Origin: Eonycteris spelaea
Taxonomy: Eukaryota > Chordata > Mammalia > Chiroptera > Pteropodidae
Direction: 5' to 3'
DNA length: 64,000 bases
NCBI GenBank assembly: GCA_003508835.1
Contig: PUFA01000022.1
Coordinates: 3,038,001 to 3,102,000, forward strand
The notes below the pieces were generated by a model. The model was given only the letters and a program-made list of their open reading frames with translations, was not told the origin of the DNA and made no database searches. Position numbers and translations under genes: made by a program. This document shows, piece by piece, positions 22,736 to 35,844 of the stretch. Every line of letters begins with the position of its first letter. Within the stretch, counting starts at the first letter, position 1.

Positions 22736-23576
22736 AGACAGCAGATAGTTTCCACATTAAATTATTTTGGTGTTTTTGTTGAAAACCAATTGGTCGTATT
22801 TATATGGATCTACTTCTAGACTCTGTTTCATTTATCCACAGATTTGTCTTTATACAACCAACAACAGTTTTAATTACTATAACTTTATAGTTAATTTCTA
22901 AATTAAGTAGTGTAAGTCCTCTTTTATCTTCTTTTCCCTATTTTTTTGGTTGCTCAGATCATTTGCATGTCTATACGCATTTTAAACTCAGGTTGCCAGA
23001 TTCTATATAAAAAATTAACCTGAAATTTTTATTGGGACTTCACTGAATGCTAGATTTGAGAAAAAATACACTTCATAATATCTTCTCATACACAGAGTAT
23101 ATATTATTTGGTATTAATTTGCCTCAGTAATATTTTACAATTTTTCATATACAAATATTGCACACATATATTTTATTCTTAATCATGTAATGTTTTATAT
23201 TATTGTAAATGGTATTAATTTCTATTTATAATTGTTCGCTGGTAATATACAAATACAACTGATTTTTTTTATATTGGCATTTTAACTTGTAATCTTGTGG
23301 GGCACATGTATTAGTTCTAGAAACCTCTTTATAAATTCCATGTTTTCTCCATAGATAAATTGTCTCCAACTAAAGACAACTGTACTTCTTTCTTTCAAAT
23401 TATAAGCCATTTATTCCCAGTAACAATGGGGAATAGAAATGGTAAGAAAAGATATGCTTGCCTTGTTCCTAATCTTAGAGGAAAGCATTTGGTCTTTCTA
23501 TATTATGTATAAAACTAGCTATAATTTTTCAGTAGATGATCTTTAACAAGTTAATGAAGGCTCCCTCTATTCTTAC

Positions 23577-23656
23577 TTTTGTTTAGAGTTCTTATTTTGG
23601 AGTTCTTATTTTGGATGGATGAATTTTGTTTAGAGTTCTTATTTTGGATGGATGAA
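23577..23656. repeat. local tandem duplication inside the L1
   Basis: The block 'agttcttattttgg' occurs twice back to back (23587-23600, 23601-23614). A 33 bp unit containing it and 'atggatgaa' is then repeated once (23624-23656). It is absent from the usual L1 sequence at this point. Confidence 0.85.
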
Positions 23657-24025
23657 TTCTGCCAAATACTTCTACAGCAGCAGTTATTATTTTTTGCTTC
23701 ATTAATATGGTAATTACATTTATTGAGTCACCATGATAAGCTACAATTGCCTCTTAGGATAAAACCCTCTTAGTCATGATGTATTATATTTTTTATATTT
23801 TGTTGGATTTGCTAAAAATTTTTAATGGATTTTTACATTTATCTTCATAAAGCATACTAGTGTATCATTTTCTTGTTATATCTTTGATGGTGGATTTCAA
23901 CACAGTCATAGTGATAATTGCATTAAGTGCAACTGGCCTAAATACTATTAAAGGGCTAGATTATAAATGGCAGACCGAAGTAAAAAGTGAAACCCAACTG
24001 TATGCGTCCACAAGAAACTCACTTT

Positions 24026-24032
24026 AAATATA

Positions 24033-24063
<31 letters not shown>
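24026..24063. repeat. (TA)n microsatellite
   Basis: TA array with one TG interruption at the end of the sense-oriented L1 piece. Confidence 0.9.
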
Positions 24064-24149
24064 TTTTTATTTGAAATGAATAAATACACGTCATGCAAAA
24101 ACTATAATATTTAAATATTTAGTATGCGGAACATATTGCTCCATTGCAT

Positions 24150-24550
24150 TCTACCCTGTATAGTTTTTTTGAGATTCCTTGTTATTTTTATCTTTGTGCC
24201 TCTCTATATGTGTCTTTTTCTCTAGATATTTTTAAGTTTTTCTATTTATGATTAGTTTTTATCAATTTGATTGTGATGTGGCTTGACGTAGTTTTCTTTA
24301 TGTTTATTCTTGGGATTTATAAATCTTAAATATGTAAGCTTATATTTTCCACTAGATTGAGAAATTTGAGGCCATTACCTTAAAAGGTTCTTTGTGGTTC
24401 CTCTCTCTTCTCTCTTTCTGGTATTCCAATTACATATATGTGAAATTGTTTGGTATTGTCCACTGCTAACTGTAGCTTGGTATACTATATTTCTCTGGTC
24501 TTCATTTTGGGCCATTTTTATTGTTATATATTCAAACTCACTAACTTTTA
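24150..24550. mobile_element. old L1M-like UTR fragment
   Basis: 'atctttgtgcctctctatat', 'gtctttttctctagatattt', 'tgattgtgatgtggcttgac', 'gtagttttctttatgtttat' and 'ctggtattccaattacatat' follow an order I know from old L1M terminal sequence. Orientation not assigned. Confidence 0.55.
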
Positions 24551-24554
24551 TTTA

Positions 24555-26380
24555 CAAGTTCAGGTAATATAATTTATTTTGTAAAGAAATTATTGAGTAG
24601 GAAAATAATACAGAGAAAAGCATTTCTATAAATGATTAACATATCCATAATATACACCATTTTTATGAAAGAATGACTCAAGAAAGGGCAGGAGATCAAT
24701 ACAGAAATCTAAGTATAAAGAGAACAAAGGATATAGTAGAAGTGGCACAGGGAACTGAAAGAAAAGTGTAAAACAGATATTTCAAGGAGAAATTTATATA
24801 ATTTCCTGGTATATAAACATACCAGGAAAAGGGACAAATCACGATAAAACTGTTTTAAGTCTTGGCAGCCAAGAAAATGATGGCATCACTTAGGAGACAC
24901 ACTTAGGTGAGGAGAGCAATGAAATTGATGTTAGACTGACTATAAAAGACTGTATGAGAGTAAGCACCCAGAAGAAAGTGGATATAAATAATTGAAGGTC
25001 AGGTGAAAACTCAACCCTCAGACTTTTATATTTAGTCATAATTAGCACATAATTAAACCAAAACAAATAAACAAAAATCAATTTTCTATGCCAAAAAAAA
25101 AGTTACTAAGAAAAGTAGAATAACCCAAGGGACTAGATCTTTATAAATAAGTATAGATAGAGAAGGTGAGCAAAAAGTATAAAAAGTAACAGAAATAAAT
25201 GAACAGTTCAAAAGATAAAAGGGAATAAAGATTATCTTAAAGTCATAAAGGCTAGTGGAAGAGTGATTAAGGGATGGGACCTGAAGTTCAACATTAAAAA
25301 CTTCTGCAGAAATTTAAAGAAAACATAAGAACTGAGAAAATGATAACTTCATGAAAATCAGGTTGGACAGAGTCAAATTAACAGTAGAAATGTTTAACTA
25401 CCAAACAGAAAACATTCAGGCCTGTCAGATATTTCCTCAAAGGTCTCTGAAGTGCTCTACCATTCTCTGACAACCAAGTGTAAAAGAATAACAATTTCTA
25501 ACCAGAAGCAGAGAACTTCAAGTATGCAGACCTTTAAGAGGAGAATATCTAGATTAGGAAAAGGAGTTAATAATAAAGTTCCATAAATGATATGCTTTAA
25601 ATCAGAGTGCTTTAACATTCTCATTTCCACAAAACATGTCTACCCTTACAATATCATCACTGAGTATAATAAATGAAACTTCTGACCCTAAGTTTAGCTT
25701 GGGTTTCTGCAAAGTTTACAGACATAAAAGTAAAGTTAGAATTAAAACAGAACTACATACAGTCTCTAAATTTTAAGATCAAAATAATAGAGTATCCAAA
25801 AAGTAGACTTCACATTTGTCCTTTAACCATTTAAATGCATTTCGAATAAATCTAACTTATAAATCTGTTTAGACTTCTCTGTGGTCTAATAAATCAAGCA
25901 CACTGAGTAACAGAAAATAAAGTGAATTCTTTGGTAACTAGTATCACAATTCCATACCTCATACCATTTTTCTTCAACCATTTTCCCATTCCTATTATTA
26001 GCAAATTCATACTCCAAGCGTATCCAAATTTTAGGAATCTGAAAAATGTTTCCCCAAAGACAGATATTTTTAGTGATAAACTATTAATGGATGTCACAAA
26101 CTCAAAATTATAGAACTGTTTTCACCACTGGAATTTGTGTGTTTACATGGCAATAATGACAAAACTCAATCAAACTTTATAATCTTACATTAAATTGATT
26201 ACAGTTAAACAAAAGTCAGACAGCCTTAATGTGGCCAACCCAAAGAAACTGAAAACCATTTTCAGTTCCTACTTCCTGGTTTCTTGTACTGGCTATTCCT
26301 GTAAACACCATCATACTTCATAATATATGGTTGGGTACAATAAACATTCAAGAGAATTAAGAGAAATCCTATTAAAAATA
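24555..26380. other. unassigned A-rich sequence
   Basis: Purine-biased on the + strand, with much 'agaaa' and 'gaaaa' composition, perhaps very old LINE or LTR internal sequence. No named family or gene recognised. Confidence 0.45.
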
Positions 26381-26384
26381 ATAA

Positions 26385-27170
26385 TAAAGTTTAAGATTGC
26401 TGGATACAAAATTAGAAAACAATTTTATTCCTAACAGCAACAACAAAAAAAACATGTAGTAGCAAAACAGCTACTATATTAGCACTAGTTTCGTCTGAAA
26501 GTTATAGAAAACAAAATTGTAGCGAGCTAAACAAATAAAGGTTTTTGTCACATAGCAAGAAACAGAGAAAAGCAGTCACTTAATTCAGTTGTTCTATAAT
26601 GTATCTGAGGGCTTTTTCCAACCATCTGCCACTTTTTTATATATTTATGTTTTGTCATTTCTATTCGCAGAAAAGCTGAAGTAGCTATAAGCACCACACC
26701 TTCCCACTTGCCTTACAAGCAGAAAGAACAGGGAAAGGACAACACCAGCAACATACTTTTTTTTTTTTTCCAAGAAAAAAAATCTAATAATCACCCCTTA
26801 AGATTTCATGTCGCTGGCTAGAACTAGGTCCTATGGCCACCTCAAGCTGCAAAGGAGGTTAAGAATTGCAACCAGATTAGCCAGTACACAAAGTCTGCAA
26901 TAGAATCTTCTTAAAAACCCATAGAAATATATTAGCAACCTAGGAAGAAAATTTAATAAAAGGCATGCAAAAATTTAATAAATAACCATTCGAAGACATA
27001 AAAGAAGGCTTATATACACTGAGAGATAAGCTCAGGGACAGAAAGAATCAATGCTAAAGGTAGCAACTATCCCTTAACCTATGAAACAACAGAATTCCAG
27101 TCGAAATCCCAAATTTTTGTAGAAATTCAAAGTTTTTCACAAATTTTACTGGCTTTATTTTGTTACCTCT
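26385..27170 (+). mobile_element. L1 ORF2 fragment, sense, split by another repeat
   Basis: Left part 26385-26455: 'aagattgctggatacaaaat' and 'aacaattttattcctaac'. Right part 26930-27165: 'gcaacctaggaagaaaattt', 'gaagacataaaagaaggctt', 'gaattccagtcgaaatccc' and 'ttttgtagaaattcaaag'. Both match consecutive ORF2 regions in register. The gap holds an unrelated repeat. Confidence 0.75.
26500..26890. mobile_element. interspersed repeat of unassigned family inside the L1
   Basis: 'aaataaaggtttttgtcaca' and 'agaaacagagaaaagcag', then 'gtcgctggctagaactaggt' and 'ctatggccacctcaagctgc', resemble a common mammalian repeat containing 'tcattggccagaactgtgtc' and 'catggccacccctagctgc'. It also contains a T tract at about 26758-26770. 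I cannot name the family. Confidence 0.4.
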
Positions 27171-27174
27171 GGAG

Positions 27175-28530
27175 ATGGATCGAGGAGAAAAGAATAGAGA
27201 AGAGTATCTTTACCTGTATTTATAATATTTTATTTCTTTAAAAAGACAACTAATTTGAATATGCAGCAGAAGTGAGAAATAAATGTGTACTGTATTAAGC
27301 TATGCAATTTAGAAGTTCTTTGCTAACTGAGCATAACTAATTTATCTAATATAGAAAGACAAATAATATGGTTAAATAAATTATGAATTAAAATTGAAAT
27401 GTAAAAGAAAGCATAGCCCAACTTTTATATGAAACAAATATGACTCCATCTATAAAATGGAAAACAAAGTAATCAGCACATTGCACATTAAAACTTATCC
27501 AAATACTACCATTTTATCAGTTACTCAAATCTTTATTAAAATTAATTTCCTGCTATACAGTGATTAACCCTGATAAGCTATAGATTGGTAGAAAAAGACA
27601 ACATGCAGTCACCACATGAGATTAGGTTACATTCACGACTAATAAGGCAAGAATATAAGATCTTAAGAGAAGAAAGATAGCCATAAAGAGCAGAGCCCAA
27701 TGTGGCATGGCAGAGTTCAAAGTTCACCTTCCCTTGGGATGGGTTGAGGAACAGCAATAGCTGTCAGCAACAGCATGTGCACTGATTCTGAGAAACTGAA
27801 TACTAGTTATTCCATCACTATTTTACCTTTTACCACTCCAAAAGAACTTAAAGTAACCATCTCTTACTCTTATTTGTTGCAAAATAAATAAATAAATATA
27901 AATTAAAAAAGAAAAAGGTAATAATAGGATGTTTTGGTTCTTGCATTAAAAAGCTTCAGCAATGCCACACCCTCATGTAGGAAAGAAATTAGAGTCAGAA
28001 CCCAGGGGTCCTTGATAGCATCGCTGCCTCTGGCTTTCCAGGAAAGCCTGTATATCCTCAGTCTACACACTGGCTCAGAATCTTAAATGGGTGATTTTCA
28101 TATGAATTTAGTCTAAGGGGGAAAAAAAATCCATAGTCCCACGTTATCTCTGGGATGTTCTTTAAGCTTTAGGTGATGTAGTCGACTAGGAAAGCTGGAA
28201 AGAGAAATCAGGTGGATATGAAAAAAGCCTATGAAACTATGTAAGCAATGCGAAAGTAAAGACTGATATAGAATCAGATCCCAAGTCACCTGTTAGGACT
28301 CAGAGAAAAACAAGCACAAGGAGGAAAGTTCCAGCAGTGGATAAGCCTTGGCAAGGGAGCAAAGGAATGCCTGAGACGGTCGGTGTGACTGCACTGTTTG
28401 ACAAACCCGATCATATGTTTGACCTCAGTAGTAATTGAATCAATAAACCTGTAAGCAATAATTATATTCCATTCTTCCCCATTTGATACAGTGATGAAAA
28501 AAGAAATATATACTGTGGGTGAGCGTACAG
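27175..28530. other. unassigned single-copy sequence
   Basis: AT-rich, with a short (AAAT)n near 27880-27897. No gene recognised. The minus-strand 97-codon frame at 28286-28579 overlaps the start of the next repeat. Confidence 0.5.
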
Positions 28531-28534
28531 AGGA

Positions 28535-28985
28535 TGGGTGCTCCCTCATAGTGTGAGAGCATTCATTGGAGTCAGTCACCTGGGAGTCAATTTCATTTTA
28601 TGGATCAAACTTTTCAAATGCTCAAACATTTCCGCCTAGAAATTCTATTTGTATTAGTTTATCTTAAGAAAATAATAAAGCACAGATTCATTGCAGGATA
28701 ATTTGCAACAGGAAAAAATCTGTATATAGCCTATAAACAAGCCAATAAATGTCATATTAATTAAATCATGAAACCTACGTACAGTACAACTCTTAAAACC
28801 GCTAAAGATATATACTAGAATAAGGTCTATGATATTTTATTAAAAGACAGATTATAAAATAGTATAAGTGGTATGATGTCAATTTGTGAAACATAAATAC
28901 ATACATACATACATTCATTCATACCCAAACATGCAAACACACACTCATAAAGACTGAATAATATACACTTTTGCAAGTCACCTAC
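28535..28985 (+). mobile_element. old L1M 3' fragment
   Basis: 'gcctagaaattctatttgta', 'gtttatcttaagaaaataat', 'attcattgcaggataatttg', 'aaatcatgaaacctacgtac', 'aaggtctatgatattttatt' and 'atagtataagtggtatgatg' follow the L1M/HAL1 order. A (CATA)n run lies at about 28893-28913. Confidence 0.75.
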
Positions 28986-28989
28986 CTCT

Positions 28990-31320
28990 GCATCACAGGC
29001 ATCTCTGCAGTTTCATGTGGGCTTTCCTTGACAGTAGGGCATACCAAGGTTCCCAAGAAACATGCTAGAAAAGCTCTCTGTTGCTGGTTCCTGTTCTGCT
29101 GAGTGAAGTACTCCAACTGAGGGGAAGAGTCATAATGCTTAGGGCAATAGAGGGATACCCCATGGGGGAGAATGAGGGTGTAGATTGAGGAAAAATAAAG
29201 AGGGATAGGACAGATCGCAAGGGAAACGTGGGCAAGAGAAGAAAGATGATTCGAGTATTTTAAGAAATATTGCATTGTGATATGTGATTGAACTGCTCTT
29301 CTGTTGTCTCATGAGAATTTTAGTAAATGCTACAACACTTGACAATACTTTTAGAGTTGGCTTTGTGGCAGGGCTTGAGGAAAATGTTGCTTATTGAATT
29401 TGTTGATTTGTTTTGATGGAAGTTTTTGGCAATGCAACAAAATGCTTAGCATGGTCTCTGGGGGAATATTGTTATTTCATATAGGAGAAGACCAGGCCAG
29501 GCCTACATGGCAAGGCAAAGCTCTGGGCACCAATTCAAAGAAAAAAATGAACAGATGTAATATAAATATTGCTAAGCACAATACTTATCTTACTATCCAA
29601 GGCATGGTGGAGCAGGCAGTGAGAGCTCACACAAAAGGTGACAGAGAGCAGAAACTCAAACAGAAAGACAGTTGGCATTAGTGATGGCCAACAACAGATG
29701 TCAGGAACTAAGTCACTGGGAGACTCAGGTTCAGGGTAAGAGATTCAGTTCATTTCAACATAAAGTAAGAACTTTCACACCACAGAGCTACAGTGCTACC
29801 TAATCAGGAACCCATCCTTTGGAGGGTATAGAATATACAGCATGAAGCAAATATTTTAAGATGGAATTTTTAAAAGAAAACCAAATCATTCTGACACCTG
29901 GGTGCCAAAAACAGAGGGCAATATTTATTCAAACCTTAGCCATTGAGTTATTTGTATAGCTCTTATTAAGCTTCTCTGACATATATAAGGATCATACTTA
30001 GAATGTAAATTAGTGCTAAGTGTGAAACTGAAAAGGACTAGAATGGTAACAGATAAAGAAAATATAATTTTTGGAAGCCAGGCAAACTATTATACTTCTC
30101 ATTAATCGTGAATTTATAAAACCAAAATACTTTACTCAATGGTCAAATTCCATTTCAAAAACAAACTTTGAGTAGTGAAAATATACAAATTGCCAATTGT
30201 TTCAAGATTTTGGAGTGCTCCTGAGATTTAATGCTAACCAGAGCAGCATTTACATCCACAAAAGTGACAAGACTTTGCTTTGTGCTCTGCCCCCAGCAAT
30301 ACAGACATCTGAAATATAGGATTTGGGGAGGTAAACTGAGCCTCATATAAGACTCCAGATATGGTCATAAACATCACCAGAACTTTCGTACATAAAAAGT
30401 AAAATAAAACAACAGAAAAAACAGATTGTTTTAGCTATCAGCAGAGCTAAACAGAACACCTCACCAATATTCTTACGCCTGTTTTTATCTAAAAGGTACA
30501 CCAAAGAAAACACGAATTCAAAATATGTGACTTCCAGTTTGAGCCCTGATTTCTTCAGAAACCTAAAACAGAGAAAACATATCTAGACCTACAATAATAA
30601 TCCCTTTCAATTTCATGCCATCCAGCCTGCACACTACAAGAATGAAGAAGCTCATAGGTCTTACATTTTTCAATATTTCCTATATTCTGAAATGGGGCAT
30701 TAGCTCTATCAGATGCACTGCCTGTGAGTGTAAACTGTGTAAGAGTAAGGCCTTCTGAATTCAAATAGGTTTTAACCTGATAATGAAAACTGACAGTGAC
30801 AAAGAGGCATGAAAAAGAAACCAAGATGCCAACGGGGATGCCAGAATAATGCTGAAGAAAGTGAGTAACACCAGTGCCGGCCCAAAGGCCAGCACGTTAG
30901 GGTGCAGGCACATGCACGCTGCAGCTCACTCAGTGCAGCCACACACAGTCTGCATCCCAGCCCCTGAGAGGAGCAACCAGGCCTTCTCACCGCTGTGAAC
31001 CCGATCTGACACCTGGTGAGTGTGCTCGATAAATCTGTCCTGAGGAAATGAATTAAAGCAAAAATGAACAGGTCAGAATCTGAGCAGAAATGAATTAAAA
31101 TGTGAATAGACGGAATCCGACTAGCGAAGGTAAACTACAACTCAAAGACAGTCATTCAGACACTGAAATAACAGGACAGCATATCCCTTTGCCCAGCAGC
31201 CCCAGCAGCACACACTCCAAGTACTGCAGTCCTGGTCCAGATTCCAGAGGAGCAGCACCACTTACATGGCCTGAGCTGGATGCCGGCGGTGAATGCGTGA
31301 AACCAGAATGGGCCTAAGAG
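28990..31320. other. unassigned single-copy sequence
   Basis: No repeat or gene recognised. GC content rises at 30850-31010. Short frames (up to 97 codons) have no domains. Possible MIR/L2 debris near 31015-31045 ('gtgtgctcgataaatctgtc'). Confidence 0.5.
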
Positions 31321-31324
31321 AACA

Positions 31325-31545
31325 ACAGCAGTAGCTACCACGCAGTCAGTGTTTGCCACGGGCCAGGTATACTGTACTAACCACTTTTCAGGCTTGACTC
31401 ATTGACTCTTCACATACTGGGAGGTGTGTATTATTATTTTCTTTTTATAAATGAGGAAACCAAGGTCCATACAGTTGAGGCTACTTATCTAATATCATAT
31501 AGCTAATAAAAATTATGAAACTAGAATTTAAACAAGGTCTGTCTA
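31325..31545 (-). mobile_element. MIR SINE fragment, antisense
   Basis: 'cacgggccaggtatactgta', 'attgactcttcacatactgg', 'ataaatgaggaaaccaaggt' and 'aatatcatatagctaataaa' follow the reverse MIR order. Confidence 0.85.
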
Positions 31546-31549
31546 ATCA

Positions 31550-32820
31550 TAAAGACTTCTTTTATCTCTATCCAACGCCGTCTACAATGATAAAGTAGCT
31601 GCTAGTTTCCAAAAGTTCCAGGAGACTAATTACATTCAGTCCCTTCAAGGTGATCCCAACCATCAAAACCAATGTGTTATAGCAGGGTCATGATCGCCAC
31701 CCTGGAACAGAATCCCCTGTGACACCTCCAGACTTTACATCACACATTTCACACACATGAGACAATTTTTATTGATGTCTTCTGCAATCTGGAGAGAAAC
31801 AAAATAAAAGAAAAAAAGGCAGGGGGAGGGGGAGTAGCTGGAGGAGGAAATTAAGAAAAATAACAAGAGGGCAAGGGTACAAAGGGAAAGGGAGAACCAG
31901 AGGCTGAGACAGACACCAGATTATTATTTGAAAGCTGTTACTCTGCTAAATGAAACCTGGGACTCCAGGGTCTTTGAAAAGTAAGTGTGAAGAAATGAGA
32001 GACTTTTTGCCAGTAGACCCAGTAAAAATAAGCAGCTACAACAGTGTAGCCCATTGTTTTGAACCTTCTTTAGCCTACTTACTAAATTTAAACACAACAG
32101 CCAGTTTCATAAATTCTTTCCACTGCTTTTTTATTTCTTTTATTTTTAATTCAGGTTGAAATTGGAACTCTGTCTGTTCCTTTTCTCCATCTTTCAAATA
32201 AGCCCTAATGACATTTTCTCAGACCCCTGTATCACCAAGACTCACAATGTTTACACATGTCCACCTATGTTTCTAAAGGTCTTTGGGCTACTTTTTTTCC
32301 TGGTGATCTCTTCATGACTTTATTTTGCCCTGTCATTGCTACTGTTACCTAAATAAAGTTATAGTTAAGTAGTTCATTTAGAGGTACTTACATTTTCTCT
32401 AGTAAAATTAGACAAATATGCTGTGAACTCCAAAACTAAACCTTCAGCATCACAGTAGTTTGACGTAGTTTTCCTTTTGACTTTTAAATCACTTTAATCA
32501 ACGCTCTCCTTATGCAGCTTGGACCAAGCGGTTAGTCATGTCCACACTCCCCTGGCTGGCACACCAGATTTCCTCATCACCCTCCCTCTGCCATAACCAC
32601 TATGTCACATTGTGCAGCAGTCAAGTCGTGTTTGCCATTCACAAACTGCCAGGCACTGGGCAAGGTGCCATTCCACAGTCATGAAAAAACCCACGATCTC
32701 TTTTCTCCTCTCATATATCCAGGCTAAAGCATAATCTCTGAAAGAGTTAAGATGATGCATGAATATTTCCCACCATACATTCATATTGACTAACTAACCT
32801 TAGCTGGGTTCTTAAGTTTG
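31550..32820. other. unassigned single-copy sequence with a purine-rich tract
   Basis: A G/A-rich tract lies at about 31795-31895. Nothing else named. The 69-codon frame at 31950-32159 is not gene-like. Confidence 0.5.
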
Positions 32821-32824
32821 TTCG

Positions 32825-33015
32825 GAAATTCATTCCTTCATTCATATGTATGAATATCTGTTCAACCCCTACTATGTGCCAAGCCTAATCCTAGGCACTG
32901 AAAGTACAATGAATAAATGAATCAGATAAAATCTCTGCCACTATAAAGTTTATAATTTATGAAAAAAATTAAGATATGTAACAATGTTAAGTAACAAATG
33001 TTATAAAGAATCAGG
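32825..33015 (+). mobile_element. old MIR/L2-like interspersed repeat
   Basis: 'cattccttcattcatatgta', 'cccctactatgtgccaagcc' and 'tcctaggcactgaaagtaca' belong to the common ancient mammalian repeat 'tactatgtgccaggcactgtgctaggc'. Exact subfamily not assigned. Confidence 0.5.
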
Positions 33016-33234
33016 GATGTGTCTAAATTTGGTTCCTTAACACATTTCCTTGAATGGCTATTTAAATTCCTTTTCACCTTCTTCATATCTTCAATTCTAT
33101 ACCCTGTTTCCTAAATCTCTATAGATTACTGTTCCTTCAATTTTACAGATAAGATAGAACATAGTCATCATTTACACTCTTGGCTCCTCTCAAAATATAT
33201 TGGTTACAGCTCAAAATATGTCTGTACCTTCACC

Positions 33235-33735
33235 CATTGTATCAGGGAGAATGTTGTTGGTTGCAAATAAAAGTAAACTCAACCCAAGGTGGTTTATACA
33301 ATGCTGAAAATTTGTAGGTTTATATAACTAAAAATTCTAGATACAATCAGGCTTTGGGCACATGGAAGAAACTCCAGTTCTTTTGATTTTCTCTATCTGC
33401 CCTTTTCCACAGTTAAGCTTCAACCTCAAGACGGTTTACCTCTATAAGACAGCTGCCAGCAATGTGCTTCCTCTTTTACATCGTTGGAGTGAGAGTGAGT
33501 CACTTTTACAACTTTATTTAAAAAAAATATATCCTAAAAATCCTAAACTGGCTAAACTACCACTGACACAATTACTAGGAAATGCCTTGGGATGACTGGA
33601 CCAAGTCTGAACCTCTGAGTGGAGCAGAGGCGGTGAGATTCTGCTGACTAGCGTAGGCCAGCTGGAACAAACCCAGGGGTCGATGCCACGAACCTGCGTG
33701 GCTGGGCATGGTGTAAATAATGAGACTGCTACCAT
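33235..33735. mobile_element. ancient interspersed repeat, family not named
   Basis: 'gttgcaaataaaagtaaact' and 'ggtggtttatacaatgctga' resemble the mammalian repeat beginning 'gttgcaaataacagaaaccc'. The same type may recur at 63385-63690. It overlaps a 77-codon frame that I regard as chance. Confidence 0.4.
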
Positions 33736-33739
33736 GTTC

Positions 33740-35812
33740 CTCGACTTATTCTTTCCTCCACAGTATGTTTCTGAAAAAGCAGTATCTTTCTTCCTTGCTA
33801 AGACAATTGAAATTTTAGAAAGACCACTGTTCAGAAAAAAACATATGAAATAAATTTGAAATTAAGATATAACACATAAGAACAATTCAAATAATGTTTA
33901 AATTGCTGTTACATTGCATTGTGCTACATAATTAGGTAGCCAAATTACTTTTCTACTGCCTACTTTAACTGAAAACTATGAAACAGTTTTTCCAGATGTA
34001 TTTACTTTGTATATGCTGCATCTTTTAATATATCTGTATCCAGTGACTGTTTCAATAACTATAACTCATAGAAGGCAAAGTAACTAAGGGTTTAGAACAC
34101 TTAAGGAAGAATATCTAGGCTGCCCTACCAGAAAGACAACCCAAACTAGTTAAAGTTTTGTGCGAAGGTAAGGGAAATCTAAACTTAAAAATGGAGTAGA
34201 AATGATGAATATCAATTATGTCCTTGAGACCAGCTTCAGTACTAAGAACTATAGCTTATTTCACTAATCACTTCAACCTCAGATTTTTAGATGATGGCAA
34301 CTGGCCACTGCCTTGAGGAAGGCACTATATTGATTGGAATTGTACCTCTCCTTATAAATATAAATCAAAGCATTTTGTTGTCTCTAAAATGGAGATGCTT
34401 TATTATAATGTGAGAGATAAATATCATGGGAGAGTACATGTAGATCTATATCAGACACCATTTATGTATAATCTCAGATAAATCCAGTTCCCAGGACTTG
34501 AGCTGCTTGCTCAGAGTTCTATCTCCTATACTTCCAGTAAGCTCTGTTACCAAATAGACAAAGAACATGGCATTTGGAATTAGTTTTTCTGTTTAACAGA
34601 TATTTATCATCTATTTTTCATATGATATAATAAAGAGATTAGAACTTACTAACTAGTCAATTCGACTTAACTCTGATACTATGATGCATACAATACAATC
34701 ATTCTTCTTGATTATGAAGACATCTGGGGATATTATACTGACTCTAATCATCACTATGCAAATCATCTATCAAGGTCTTAGTAAAGCATAGGAGTGACAA
34801 TAGTTGACTTATAGTGAATAAACACTGGATGTCAGAAATTTTCATAACTAAGCTTTTCCTTTTTGATTTCAAGAGAATATAGTGAGAAACTATATGCATA
34901 TATTCCCACAAAGTGAAGCTGATTCTTTCCCCAGGAACAAAGACTATTCAGACAAAATGGCTCCTTGGGGTCTAATGCAGCAGAAGAAATGCACCAATAA
35001 ACACAGAACATAACAAGTTTGTTCCCATGCCAGTTATTTGCTACTAGGCAACCACAAACTCAGTGCACTTTTCCAGTTTCCTATCACTAATAAAAGGACA
35101 TTTATCTTTTGTCTAGATATAAGCTTCCTATATGTGGCTACTCTATAGTTCCTTAAACTTACACAGTAGAACTGCAATGTGCTGTTGTAAAATTACATCC
35201 TAGATTCAGAAAGTACATGATTATTTTCTATGATTCATTCATTGCTATTTATTTCATTATTTTACTTAACCTAATTTTAAAAAACAGGTCGCTAAAGTAA
35301 AATTACTTTTTACTTTCCATCTACTTAAAACATTGCTTCTTTATCCTCTATCCATAGTTTTTCTACCTGTCTTGAAGACAGCAGACTTTTTCAAACTAGA
35401 ATAAAGTCAAATCTTTCTGCTTGCCTGCTTCTGTACACCATGATCATCAATATCTGATAATTACTGTAATCATGAATCATTGGAAATATTCTCTCAGCCC
35501 ATCTTTATAATTTATATAGTCTCTATGATCTACTTCCTATGGCTATTCCCCAGAAAGAAGTCCAAGGCCCATCATTTGGCCCATAATCTTCTTTCTGTTC
35601 CAAATCAACCACAGTTCTCACTACAAAGTAAGCCCAGGCTCCTAGCCAAACAGATTGGCAGGCAGGAGGAAAATCTAGAACTCTAATCAAGACAGTGATA
35701 TTAATCAATTCCTCAGAGGTAGCTTTAAATGTCCACCTTTTAAGTTAATTCAAATATCATAGTAAAGAGTTGCATTGGAAGGGTCTGGCTGAGGCAAAAT
35801 TTTAGAGCAAAT
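33740..35812. other. unassigned single-copy sequence
   Basis: AT-rich. No repeat family named and no coding signal. Confidence 0.5.
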
Positions 35813-35817
35813 GCACT

Positions 35818-35840
35818 GGGTTTTGTTTTGTTTTGTTTTT
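35818..35840. repeat. (GTTTT)n microsatellite
   Basis: Four to five GTTTT units. Confidence 0.9.
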
Positions 35841-35844
35841 CTGG

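Larger units (their letters stand above)
21785..24035 (-). mobile_element. L1 antisense (3' UTR through ORF2), split, with a sense-oriented terminal piece
   Basis: Antisense L1 runs from 'tttattgaagtataacttac' through 'ggtcacaaagactttttcct', 'gtcgtatttatatggatcta', 'ctttatagttaatttct', 'gatatgcttgccttgttcct', 'cattaatatggtaattacat' to 'atcattttcttgttatatct' at about 23885. From about 23905 to 24025 the sequence is sense-oriented ORF2 endonuclease-region L1 ('gcaactggcctaaatactat', 'tccacaagaaactcacttta'). It is interrupted by an LTR-like insertion and carries a microsatellite and an internal tandem duplication. Confidence 0.82.

Noticed and set aside
28893..28913. Short (CATA)n run as a candidate CRISPR-like or satellite array
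   Set aside because: It is a few tetranucleotide units inside an old L1M fragment, an ordinary microsatellite.
30890..31060. Possible SINE or tRNA-like sequence in a GC-richer stretch
   Set aside because: No A-box/B-box pair, cloverleaf or A tail could be found. Only faint MIR/L2-like debris is present.
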